The position numbers were made by a program, and so were the translations under genes. Under the pieces are notes generated by a model. It made no database searches and was not told where the DNA came from. It saw only the letters and a list, made by a program, of their open reading frames with translations. From positions 393,501 through 457,500 of the forward strand of contig CALYLW010000129.1 of NCBI GenBank assembly GCA_944989445.1: 64,000 nucleotides of DNA. The letters are read 5' to 3'. Origin of the DNA: Ampullaceana balthica (Eukaryota > Mollusca > Gastropoda > Lymnaeidae). Of this stretch, positions 44,234 through 55,526 are shown in pieces. Position 1 is the first letter of the stretch, and each line of letters starts with the position of its first letter.

Positions 44234-46204
44234 AAGTGGTTCTTAACCTTTTGAGATTCAAGGATCACTTGAAAAATGTGTGTCTTAGCCACGGACCACT
44301 ACTGAAAATTGTGCTACTGCCGTGCTGGAAATTTATATATAATTATACTTTTTATATAACTACTTACTAGTATATGTGTTAATAAAACCATACTAATATG
44401 CTACGATTTGCGTGCTCCAAAAACAATATTGAATGGAAACAGATTGTAATGGATTTCTTTTGTAAGGAATCAATGTCCCTTATACTAGTCTTATACTTAA
44501 GTCATATTCAATTCTTATTGCTTACTATAAAAAAAACTTTAAAGTTCTAAACAGTTGTTAGTATTAGTAAGACTACTATATTAATTTATTAAGTGCGAGC
44601 CTTCAGTTTGCACATTTGAGCAGAGCACATCCAAACGAGATGTGATACTTGAAAGATTTCTTCGTAGTTCATCTTCAAGTTGGAAACGATGTTTTTTTTA
44701 TTATAAATTATAACCAATGCAGAAAATCCACATTCACAAAGATATGATTTTGCAAAGGATAAAAGTATTTTAAAAGCTTTCTGAGACAGTTCTGAGGGCT
44801 CCAAAATTTCATCAAGCTCACTTTCTGATGCAACATATTCAAAGTAGTATCGCTGGTCAGTTCAATGAATTGGTTTAAATAATGTGTTCAAGAAACGGAC
44901 TGGAAACACACACAAAACTCTGAATGTTCAAATCACCAAAGTAGAAGTTACATTGATCCTGCAGTGATTGAATATGGTTAGAAATAAAATGTATCAATAG
45001 TTGTTTATTGTTTTCAACATTTTCTGGTTTATCGTTTGATCAAACTTAAAAAATTACCCTGAAATATTCTTGTTTTTCAAATATCAAGTTTTTTTCCCTT
45101 AAAAGCAGACACTTTGTCATTGAGAGTAATTAGATGTGTCTGCTTTCCTTGCAGAGATGAATTAAGTTTATTCAGTTCTTCAAAAATGTCAACCAAGTAA
45201 GCCAGAACAGCAACCCATAAGCTATCGTTCAAATGATCAACAAGTAAGCGGTGATTTTTTTCCTCCAAGAAACTCTCTCACTGATTCACGTAATTCAAAC
45301 AGTCTGTTAAACACCCCCCCCCCAGATAACCAGGCGTTTTTGGCCTGTGCAACTCGTAAAGCTTTTTCATTGTCTTTGGTTGCTGTCGTATGCAAGACTT
45401 CTGACTATCACGTGAATGTTTTGTTGTTGTTGTTTTTTTGCGCAGAAAGTAGCCCAATGGTTTGTCCGAGCAGACATTATGATTAGTTTTAAGATGTCTT
45501 CGGAGTTTTGCAGGTTTCATCGCTTCATTTGCGGGCATGTTACACACTCTGTTCTGGGTTGATCATTTACTATGACGCATATAAATCCAAAGCGTGAATA
45601 TTCTTCATCATACTTATACCGTCCTATGGCAATTCGTTTTTTATGGAACTGTATTAGATTCACACATAGGTTGTGACGTCACGTGAATCACTTGATGTGA
45701 AAACCTATGTGTGATCCATGTGAAGGCAAGGATTTGTTTCTGGGGCCAAGGGCGTCCCTGGGTCCACCCAGCTTCCAATGGGAACCCAACACTAGTTAGG
45801 GAGACAAAGGCGGCTGGGTAATGCCAACAGATCATCTGTCATGGTCTGTGGACGCAATTATCTTCTGCATAGAAGGAGCGTCTGTATTGATAAGATAAGA
45901 TAATGCGTGGAACCCTCATAGCCGTGGCCTGTGAACGCTGCGTCACTTGCCAACAGGCCGGAATGGTCTGTGGACGCAATAATCTTCTGCATAGAAGGAG
46001 CGTCTGCAAAGACAAGGCAAGATGTGATTTCCGCTATAGCTAAAAGTAAACATACATGTATTATCAAAAATATTATTTTTGGTGTCATGCTATCGCCATC
46101 GAGTGATTAAAATTAATAAATATATTCAAAAAGAGACAACATTTATACCTTTCGTGTTTTTAATTTAAAACAGTGGTATGCGGACCACAGTTTGAGAACC
46201 ACTG
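44234..46204 (-). mobile_element. BED-type hAT deletion derivative, copy 2 (in host intron)
   Basis: Left terminus AAGTGGTTCTTAACCTTTTG, right terminus GTTTGAGAACCACTG. The flanking octamers TCCTTTAT and TCCTATAT differ at one position. Minus-strand coding relics in order: a BED finger half (SMKPAKLRRHLKTNH-like: AMKPAKLRRHLKTNHN) and SDKPLGYFLRKK at 45,278-45,547; LAYLVDIFEELNKLNSSLQG at 45,077-45,268; and LLSFAKSYLCECGFSALVII at 44,589-44,804 (hATC with catalytic glutamate region). The catalytic middle is deleted. It carries a SINE-like insertion at 45,700-46,015 that copy 1 lacks. Confidence 0.8.
45700..46015. repeat. SINE-like insertion
   Basis: Copy 1 of this hAT runs without a break where copy 2 has these 300 or so extra bases. 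Reverse-complemented, it includes GTGTTGGGTTCCCATTGGAA then GCTGGGTGGACCCAGGGACG, a motif type I associate with molluscan SINEs. GTCTGTGGACGCAAT and ATCTTCTGCATAGAAGGAGC occur twice (45,846 and 45,966), so part is tandemly doubled. Family not confirmed. Confidence 0.45.
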
Positions 46205-46411
46205 TCCTATATATACACTATGAATACGTATAATTTGACTCATGAACATTGAACATTTGTTTTTTCGTGATGTTTTAAAAAAATATTTTAAAAATTATTT
46301 AAAGATACCGCCGGACCACGTATCCAAGATATCAATGCTTCTATCTTTTATTACCTATTACTGTGGGTTTACTTGCGATAAATAAACAAAAGTAAAGAAA
46401 TACCCACCCAC

Positions 46412-46859
46412 CTTATAGTACGTGTCTGCGACAAGATTCCTTATGCCGTAAGAGTCTGTAGTAGGTGGCAACATACCACTGCTTTGGACGTAACTGCTCG
46501 CTATCCTGTTGTATTGCACGACAAAGCCTCGTGGGTAGCCAGAGCGAAAGCCTTCCCATGCCCACCGAATGTAGATGGATGAGGCAGTTGATGATGTAAC
46601 TTCAGGATGAATAGTCAGGTGTCTTTCTTCCTCAGCGTTTTCTGTTGCCATGACGCCGGCAACTGTAGCTGCCGGCAGGTACATGTACCCGTATACACCT
46701 TCCTTGTCACGCACTGTTTGCTGCCTTTTGTAATATATCTTAATGTCTATCGACCATCTGCTGGTGATATTCGTCCTGGTTACTAATGGGCTGACACTAG
46801 ATGCCTGTTTAAAGTTTTTGATTTCGTTCCCATCATACTGCTGCAAAGACGGTCGAAAC
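46412..46859 (-). CDS. Host gene exon with fibronectin-III-like domain
   Basis: The acceptor is TTTTTTGAACAG before 46,859. The donor is AAG|GTGGGT after 46,412. The 448-bp exon is open throughout. It begins FRPSLQQYDGNEIKNF and continues RWSIDIKIYYKRQQTVRDKE and GVYGYMYLPAATV. It ends with a typical FN3 half: HLTIHPEVTSSTASSIYIRW (W in strand B), PRGFVVQYN (strand C), SYGIRNLVADTYYK (the Y-x-I-x-x-L-x-x-x-T-x-Y core). The last strand (VCVTMF) is in the next exon. The intron to that exon (44,097-46,411) contains a 2 kb hAT element. The incoming phase is 2, which fits the short exon at 47,806-47,904. Confidence 0.85.
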
Positions 46860-47166
46860 CTGTTCAAAAAATTGTAAATAAATATAATAAAGTTGGATTG
46901 TTTTTTTTATTTAACTAGATGCAAAAAAGTAATAAAGCTGTTCTGGTTATTCCTTTGAATATTCTTTTTTTAGCAAATAAACAAAGTGATTAACTAGTCA
47001 CACTTAAGAAGTTTTAATAATCCTAACACCAGATGTTTGAATTATTTTCGGCACAATACACCATATGAGGTTTAATTAAAAATAAGTAAATAACACAAAC
47101 CACGTCTGATACAATCAAGCGTTTGGAGTGGACTAGCTGTGGAGGGAAGTAACGGTTATTATAGAC

Positions 47167-47495
47167 CAGGGGTAAAACTTTTTCCCTGAGAGAGCCATAA
47201 ACACCACATATTTAGAAAAGTGAATTCTGTGAGAGCCATACATTTTGTTTAAAACTAAAAATTCAAGTAAAGGTGTGCATTTCGTGTAATTTCAAAACTA
47301 AAAGTACAATAATTATGTCTCTGAATTCTTTTTTTAAATAACATAATTATGCTGTTTTTATATGCAATTAATATGTAGATCAAAGGAGTCTGAATAAACT
47401 TTAAAAAAATATATAATCGAACGTTTGTCTGAGAGCCAGATGCAGCCACCAATAGAGCCACATCTGGCTCACGAGCCATGGTTTCCCGACCCCTG
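47167..47495. mobile_element. hAT MITE with CAGGGGT ends, 329 bp
   Basis: CAGGGGTAAAACTTTTTCCC on the left pairs with GGTTTCCCGACCCCTG on the right. GAGAGCCATA and GAGCCACATCTGGCTC blocks recur near each end. The flanks TTATAGAC and TTATTAGAC are alike but for one inserted base. Confidence 0.65.
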
Positions 47496-47800
47496 TTATT
47501 AGACGTTCGCCTGAGAGCTTTCCTTTTCCTTATTTCTGTGTCTATCCCTCTTTGGCTGATCTAATTCCGAAATTTCAAAAAATTTACAATCATAAACCTT
47601 AAGATTTCGTAGAAAGATAACTAAGAGAAATCAATCTAAATATTTGTTTTCCATTTATCAACAAATGTAAACCATGTGTTTTCTCTCTGGTGAACTTAAA
47701 TCGAAAACGTACATTTGAACCTTCTATGCAAAAAGAGCAGGCAAAAAACGTAAAATATTAATTAAAATACCCCCCTCTCCCTTTAAAAAAAAACCTTTTA
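47496..47800. other. Intronic DNA of the host gene
   Basis: AT-rich sequence between a MITE and the donor of the 99-bp exon. No feature seen. Confidence 0.5.
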
Positions 47801-47805
47801 CTTAC

Positions 47806-47904
47806 GGATCTGGTGCATCCTTTTGCGTGCTCAAATTAACCCATGTGCCATCCCTTCTCCACCCCCTAACCGAATAAACATCGAGCAACGTAGACGCAAT
47901 ATTT
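47806..47904 (-). CDS. Host gene short exon (99 bp)
   Basis: Acceptor AATTCTTAG before 47,904; perfect donor GTAAGT after 47,806. The reading frame set by the next exon (phase 2) gives NIASTLLDVYSVRGWRRDGT then WVNLSTQKDAPDP without a stop, and then PFRPSLQQYD across the junction. The incoming phase is also 2, which fits the exon at 51,320. Too short to stand out as an open frame. I found it from splice sites and frame continuity. Confidence 0.8.
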
Positions 47905-48347
47905 CTAAGAATTAAATTTTAACGTGAAATACAATTAAATAATTTAATAAAGTCAAGTCAAACTATTACAGTTTTTACCTTGCTTTGAGTAGATATCCCT
48001 AGTGGGCTTTTATGTGTAAATTAAAAGAATTATAATATATTATTTTTGACAAAGATACAGGGAACTATGATAAAAGATTTAGACAACTTTAAGTTCCTTA
48101 TTTCTTTTTATTGCTATTTATTCTAATGACTATTAATAGTGCTGAAGTCAAAATGCCCCTTTTTAAAAATCAAAGATGAAGCCCCTTAAATAGTGTGATC
48201 TTTTTAATGAGATGACGACCGTTGATGGGCGTTGTTTGAGAATACTGATGATGAAGGAATCAGAAATTCAGAGTGCTGGAAAGTTGAGAGAACAAATCAG
48301 AGGTTTTAAGAGTTGTACGGGATAATAGGATAGGTGAGACACTATGG

Positions 48348-48530
48348 CAGTGCTTCTCAAAGTGGTGGTCCGCGGACCGGTGCCGGTCCGTGGGCCATCC
48401 ACCGCCAGTCCGCAGAAGTTTCAAAAAAGGACAGAAAAAATTGTCAGTGCAGGTAAAATAGTGCACCGGTCCCAGGTGCAATGGAAAAATTCCTGCCGGT
48501 CTGCCATACTAAAAAGTTTGAGAAGTACTG
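48348..48530. mobile_element. hAT MITE, 183 bp, exact 8-bp duplication
   Basis: CAGTGCTTCTCAAAGTGGTG on the left and AAAGTTTGAGAAGTACTG on the right. CACTATGG lies on both sides (48,340-48,347 and 48,531-48,538). GGTCCGCGGACCGG palindromes are inside. It lies within the long intron of the host gene. Confidence 0.9.
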
Positions 48531-49172
48531 CACTATGGCAAATGGAAAATATTTCATCACATGGAGACGTTTTGAGTTCAACTCAGCCGGGCTGCACAGA
48601 ATTAAGGTCGCTATCGTTCTTAATAATGGATAATCACATACAAGTAATTCTACAAATTTTTTATGAAGGGCTGTGTCACGTGACTAAATATGACGTTTTT
48701 TGCCCTCCTACCGACATTAGTAAGTTCTAATGTAAACATTAGGACCCCCTACAACCATCGGTTATGGAACTTTAAAAAAAACCGACTTGCACGTATTTGA
48801 TGATTCATGTCATTATATTTAAGTTATTTTATTAAATCTTGGACCTTTTAAGTCCTAAAATTGGTGGACAATTTTAATTCTATTGTATAGAAAGCAGCGT
48901 AAATAAACTTGGTCAATAATGATGAGAGATCCCCAACAGAACAAACTCCTTAAAATTCAACTCGAATCACCCGTATGTACTGTATGTAATGAATGGATAG
49001 ACCCAGACCAGAGTGATTCAGATATTTAATGCTAGCAACTCTTTGCTAACAATATTTTTGTTATGTTATTTTAATACTATAATTTGAACTTTAAAATTTA
49101 CGCATGCGCTTGCGATCGTCAACGACCGGATATTTTTGGTTTAGAATCAATACACATAAGGACAAAATGGAA

Positions 49173-49730
49173 AAATAAAACAAACCCGTAAAAACAAAGT
49201 TTTTGACTATAAATCCCTTATATATGAGACATAACTAACAGTATTGATTATTTTCAAACGCGACAAACATTTACAGACTGAATCTGTCTAACTCAACTTT
49301 GCTTCATAACCCTGATTGGGAGAGGGGGAAAAGTCTGGTCACCGATTCGCTTGACCGAGCTCAGCGTGGCATGTAAAATGAAGTGAATCATCAAAAGCAC
49401 GCCGGTACTTCGATGGGTCGCCTCAACGCGTCAACTCAAACTTTCACGTGGAAAAAAAACAATAACAAACCGTGAATTTGAATTACATACGTTATATAAG
49501 GATAAACTAAAAATGCATATTAATTTAATAACTGTATTTTCGATCGATCTGAAATCTTGATACGATGCATTGTTAGGTGAGACGGGTCCGTGTGCCGAGT
49601 TTCAGCTCGATCGGATCACAGGAAGTGGGTCATTTTTTACTTTTGTTTTTCCGCCCGCCCAAGACAGAGATGACGACAGAGAGAGAGAGAGAGAGAGAGA
49701 GACGGCCGTGAAGTTAATATAAGGGATTTA
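49173..49730 (-). mobile_element. Helentron-like repeat, family A, full copy in host intron
   Basis: Starts AATAAAACAAACCCGTAAAA and ends GAAGTTAATATAAGGGATTT, the reverse orientation of the 18.1 kb copy. It carries CGATCGATCTGAAATCTTGA, GAGTTTCAGCTCGATCGGAT and a (GA)n run at 49,677-49,702 in place of the TCTG microsatellite. It is about 560 bp and looks full length, so it defines the family. Confidence 0.7.
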
Positions 49731-51319
49731 AAAAGGGGGGGGGAGAAAATTTGTATATAATATAAAGATGTCAATTTGTGTTATTTTTTCATGAAATTAA
49801 TTAAAAATGAGTTAAAAATCTGTCAGTTTGTTTGTTTCTAACTTAATTCAGCCTCTCTTATATTGTAATCGTGAGTAGAGGTGTGACTTTAAACAAAACA
49901 CGATCACCCAACACAAATTTAAAGTCAGAGTACGAACCAACGTATATTTTTTTCGTCAAATCGAACTGACACGGTTATGCAAACGTGATACATGGCTACT
50001 GAACGCGAAAATGCTTGTAACTAGGAGCTAATATTTTATAACATGCTTAACCAAACTTCATCTTTTTTCAAATCATCACCAACCCAACTCTCTCGCACAC
50101 AGTCAAGAAGGTGTAGAGTCTTTATGACATTCAACATGCACAAGGAGGCTAATTGTAATTCACAAAGAAAATAGCAGGATCATTTCTGTCTGAAAAACTA
50201 GTTCAAATAAAGTGCAAACATATCAATAATTCTGTTTAAAAAGCAGCAGGAGGAAGGAAGCCGTTTGGAGGATATTCATTTATTGTACCTGTAGAGGATA
50301 TTCATTTATTGTACGTGCTGGATATTCACGATTGACACCCCACTTGAAACTGAAAATTGTCTGCTGCTTCAATCCAAACTATAACTTAGTATAACAAAGC
50401 ATATTTTGACACCCGTCTTTCAACTAAGCCAGAACTAACCCATACATAGGTCAGAGTGTATAGTAATCATTCTCGCAACAACTTTCGGAATAACTCTAAC
50501 TTTTTCACAACGATAACAATGTGTTGAGGTAGGGCAGTGATTCTTGTAGAGTTCTCCAAATTTAAAAAGAATAAAATATCGATAACTTTTGCTTTAAGAA
50601 ATTTGTTCCATATTAATAATTAATTATTATCAAGATTATTTCAACTTAACTAAACTTAAAATTACAATTTGGTTGGTGAAACTTTCGAGATTTACTTAAA
50701 ATTGTAAATGTCTAAATCCACTATCAATGCAATTTGCTATACCAAAGATTTTTTGTTATCAACTACACACTTTTAGATGATAATCATAGGGAAAGCTGCT
50801 GCTTTAAAGTAAATTTCAATAGTGACCATGATTTTGAAATAATATTTGGGAGAAAGGCATTAGTCATTTCAATTAGACAGATAGTACCAGTATTAGCTTT
50901 ATAAGAACACAGGGCGAATATGTTTATATATTTTCACGTTGGCATATATTTCTTGCTATGGATTAGTTAAAAACAGCAATGAATACTTGAATTCAACCAA
51001 ATTTTATAAGCTTTTATTACAAACTTTTCGCGTTTCAAATAGAAGTATGAGATAATCGTGCGCGTTTATGATACATCTGACAATTGTTTTAATTGATTCA
51101 GTGCTTGTAAGAGCTTTGACCTTAAAAGTAGCAGAGCTTCAATCGAACCATCATCATTGTGTAAGTCCTTGACCTGGCATCTTTCATTATTTCTGCATCC
51201 AACCACCCTTAGAAGTAGCGGTCCAACAAACTATCATTCGTTTTTGAAATTGACAGAACTATATTTTGAAAGCAAACCCAGCCATTTCTGACCCTTACCG
51301 AAATGGTTGAAGTACTTGC
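49731..51319. other. Host-gene intron DNA
   Basis: No exon or transposon recognised, apart from a short direct repeat GGATATTCATTTATTGTAC at 50,273 and 50,298. Confidence 0.45.
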
Positions 51320-51447
51320 CTGCAGGTGGCAATGTAACATTTGAAGGTCATCGGCAGAGGATCAAGCCAAATGCCAATCTTCATGTCCCCGCGATCAATC
51401 CGTGTTTGTGCACTACTGTCATGCCCATTAGCAGGGATTCTAAAATT
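51320..51447 (-). CDS. Host gene exon with GC-type donor
   Basis: The minus strand reads NFRIPANGHDSSAQTRIDRG then DMKIGIWLDPLPMTFKCYIA then TC, open over 42 codons. It ends in ACCTGCAG|GCAAGT. AG|GCAAGT is the consensus of rare GC-AG introns. It supplies phase 2, exactly what the exon at 47,904 needs (AG plus A = Arg, giving TCRNIAS). The start is either 51,447 (after CTGAG) or 51,439 (after TTTTAG). Upstream exons encoding the rest of the extracellular part and the signal peptide were not found. The alternative donor CAA|GTACTT would give phase 0 and break the frame. Confidence 0.7.
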
Positions 51448-54029
51448 CTCAGCTCGTAAGATTTAGAGTTATTTCTTTATTGCAAACCTATCTCACCAGT
51501 TTCGGAAACTCTCAATCTTTGCAGTCAGAGGTGGATTTAGAATACAATAATATGACAGTACAACGAAATTTCACCGTTAAAAGTATACAAAATTAAATTA
51601 TTTCGTCGTTACGATTTCAGAACACAAACTGCAAATAACAATGATATTTGTTTAAATTGTACTCATAAAATTAATACTGGTGGAAGAATGATTTTTGCGA
51701 ATCTAGTTGTTTTTTTATATCTGGTATCCTTTTTTTCCAAAACAATTCCAACTAATCTACATAAAAGTTATTGTTATTGTTTTATATAAATCTGCTATTA
51801 TTTAAAAACCTTAAAGCTACTCTCTTCTAAATCATCTAAAACAACAGTTTTCTATTTTTATTTTAAAAAGACTTCGTATGTTTAGACTGTCGAAGTGGGT
51901 ACCTGTTGTATGCAATACTTTGTCATTTTAATATTTTTGAAGCCTTTTATAAATACTAATACATGTAAAAGTATGATTTTTAAAGTTAATAAATTTAAAT
52001 AGATAGCTGTTTTGGAAATCAATATCCGGTATAGATCCGTGTACTGTTTACTATGTTAATTTACATGTTATTCTATGCATTTTCTATACACAGTCCTAGG
52101 CATTAAAAGTACTGTGCACATTGATGGCCGTTGGATGTGTCTAAAGTAATAAAACTGGGAAGTGATACTTCCTTAAGACATTCTTACTCTTCTCAAATCA
52201 ATGCATAACGTCGGGAAGTTAAAAAATTTATTTTCCCCACCCAATCGATCGTTTGTCTCGTAAAGTGATCACATGATAGGTTTTGATCGTCTCGCCACAC
52301 ATGAGTAGTGTAAACATTGCTTCTGGTATGTCAGTGAGGGGTGCTTCGAGGCTTCTGTAAGACCTGTAGGATTTTAGCTTTTGTTTTTAAAGAAATAACA
52401 ATTTAATACTAAAAAGTAACAAATTTTGTTTTATTACAAGTGAAAGATCATCAATCAATGACGAGTATGCAAATAAGTGCAAACATATTAAAAATCACAT
52501 TTAGTTTTGGTTTCATATAGACTCATCTGCACAATTATTTCTTTTCGTAAATTAAAAAAAAATATTAACTACTTAAAAATGTATGTTAAAAGCTCATCTT
52601 AAAAATATCTGATATATGTATATATGTGTGTGCGTGTATCTTTTTGTATAAAACTAAAGAAAGCGAAACAGAGAAATTCTGTTTGAGATCCACTGGCTTA
52701 TTTCGTCCGGAAAATCCGATAATTGCAACTTTTGTGATTGCGTGACGTGCAGTTGAAATATTGTTACGTTCGTGTTTACTTTACGGTTTTCTGCCTTTTC
52801 CTCCCTCCATTTTTTAATACATTTAAAGGCGGGACTAAATCATGGCATGGTGCTTAGACAGACAGTGAAATTTCGGAAACATCAGTTGTTGAAGACAGTA
52901 AGAGAATGCAAATGGATGGGGATAAACGAAACATGACGTATGATGTGTCTAGTGTAACATTTAGTCGGTAGGGGTGCCCCGTTCTTCATCGAGACAATTT
53001 TTAATAAGGTTCTTTGTGGCAAAATGCCTTCCCCTATGTTTTTTTGTTCTAGACCCGTTCCATTTTCTGAAATTTTGCAGACTATACCAATTTATAAGAA
53101 AGTGTTTCAACAAATACGAGAACAGACCATATACAAACGAAATCGGTTTTTGCGGATGGAATGATTTTGAAATAACTACATTCCCGAAATCCAAATGTTG
53201 TTAATTTTGGAGTATTCCTAGACCTAGAATCACTACGTTGTATAACTTTACAATTTATACTTAAAAGAAATATACTTTTAGCGTTCATTCATCAAAACGC
53301 ACAATAAGACTCCATCCCTCCAACCACCACCACCTTTCCCCAAAAAAATATTTGTTTAAAATGAAATTTAAAATAAATCTAGGCAACGTATAAAATGTAT
53401 GAATACTATTAGTGTTTCTCATAATTTAAATTGTCAGGCATTCTAGAGAATGCTTATATTACAAGCTTTACTTTAAAAAAACTTTAGTTGGATTAAGTTT
53501 ACTGTGAACTCTCATTGACTTAACTTGGTGTATGATTATATGGCATATCACACTGAGTAGGTGAGACCAGTCGCACTATAGAATTCTGCTCTCTTATTGT
53601 GCCTGCATGGGTGCTCATTCTTACTCTTTTGTGGTCAGATCAATAAAGGAGTAATAGGAAATGGTAAATCGAGCCCGAGAGAGAAGGTCGTTGGAGGCTC
53701 CACGTGGCCGTTGGCTAATGATGAGGGGTCCATCGCCTAATTGGATTTTGATTTAGTGATGTCAGTCTCAGTGGCTGGCTTGTATTTTAAAACGGAAATG
53801 GTCTAAGAGTATTGACGCGTGTTTGATAAGCGTTGGCTTACGAGACCTTAGGTTATGTTTCCTTCAATGGAAATAAAATTAACCTTTATGTTCAAATATA
53901 AAGTAATGCATGATAAATAATTAAATTAATTGTATGCTTAAAAACAAAACAAATATGCCTATCTATCCATCCATACATCCATCCATCTACCCAACCACCC
54001 ACACATCAATCTATCCATACACCTGTCAA
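51448..54029. other. AT-rich DNA upstream of the host exons
   Basis: Missing 5' exons of the host gene may be here or beyond. I could not find one with both a supported splice site and frame continuity. A (CATC)n-like patch lies at 53,970-54,030. Frames at 52,961-53,288 overlap on both strands and look like chance. Confidence 0.4.
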
Positions 54030-54191
54030 TCAATCTGATGCCGGTATCTGATTGACGCCGCGCCGCAGGTTAGAATTACCGCGGAGCCAATTTAGTAAAA
54101 TATTGCACAAAAAATGAATGCTTTGCAACTTTGCCCACGAGATGTTTTTTTAATTTTGCACATGGACCAAGGAACCTTAGAGGGAACATTG
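54030..54191. mobile_element. Truncated hAT MITE, relative of the 536-723 copy
   Basis: Shares TAAAATATTGCACA, GCAACTTT and the right terminus CCTTAGAGGGAACATTG with the first MITE. The left terminus is missing. Confidence 0.65.
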
Positions 54192-55518
54192 CTGTCAACC
54201 CATTGTTCTATGTTTAAGATGCTTTATTTTGCAGTCTATACCAATTTATAAGAGAAAAAAAACATTTAATAAAATTTGGTTACACTCAAGTTTAAATATA
54301 GATTCTAATAATAAGTTACCAATAAATTTTGCAATTCAATAAATTAACAAGATTAAACAAGTTTGTATGTCTGGCGACAACGTTGAAAATAATGAAAATG
54401 TCAAAATAAAGAAGTTATCAGGGGTCAAAAAAATTTCGCAGAAAATTTTTAAACAAAAAATCGTTAGTGGTATCCCAACTGAGAAACTCACACAGAGAGA
54501 GGGGGAGACAGAAAGAGGGGACGTTAGAGAAGACACACGCCACAACAATTAATTCACATTTGAAAGCCGTTGCTGGTTGTTTCCCAATATAGCTGCTCAT
54601 CTCTTTGACGCATTCCTTACGCTAGCCTTGCTTTCAACCACCCAACTGTCCCCTAATCTTATTCCTTTTACAGATTCTTTACTGGTACTTTTTTTTCTTC
54701 ATTTTTTAAATAAAAATCGATGCTCTTGTTATTATTTTTTTAAAGAAATAAATGCATTAATGGCATTTTATTTTGAAATTTCAGTTTTGTGCTGACAAAA
54801 TTGGTTTGATTATATTTCTTCACTTAGTCATATTTTAAATGAAAGCTGTGTTCAAAGAAATAACATATATAGTTGATGTATCGAATCCGTCGCATATCAT
54901 GTTGAAAGCCACCTTTTCCTCTTAAGATTATTAAACTTTCTTTATTAGTAAAAGTCTTAATTTGATGATTTTTAGGAGATGAACATTGCATACGTACTAT
55001 TTGATTGTTAATTAGATCAATTACTAGAACACAGTGTTTTCAAACTTTTAAGGGTTACCTAAACAATGAATTTGCTTTGATTTGACGTTGCTGACGGACT
55101 CAGTAGACTAAGAAAGGTGGTTTTGAAATACATTGTATTTGTATTGGTGTTTAAGATTTATTAATTTACAATATTATGTGTGACAATAAAAAATATAACC
55201 CGTGCTATTTTATAAGAAAATTTAGTTTTATGAATGCGGTCGTGTCTTGAAAATAATAACGATGCTTCTTTCTATTGGACCCCAAGTAGCAGGAGATTTA
55301 CTCTAACTCTTTTCTTTTTTTAAATCTTTAAATTTACAAGAGGTAAAAAGGGGTATAGGTCGTTCACAGTGTATCTCGCTTCGCTTAAATATTGTCAAGG
55401 TTAACCTCACACATTGTGATTCGCAATATACATGTACTTAAGAATCTAACATTTAGACAGTCAGCATACTTAATATCTTCTATCATAACTCATTAAGACA
55501 TCCAGCATCCTTAATATC
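54192..55518. other. AT-rich DNA, no gene seen
   Basis: Short frames at 54,336-54,795 overlap on both strands without recognisable motifs. Confidence 0.4.
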
Positions 55519-55526
55519 CTCTATCA

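Noticed and set aside
53540..53780. GC-richer patch as a further 5' host exon
   Set aside because: No donor with the right phase and no continuous frame that leads into the exon at 51,447.
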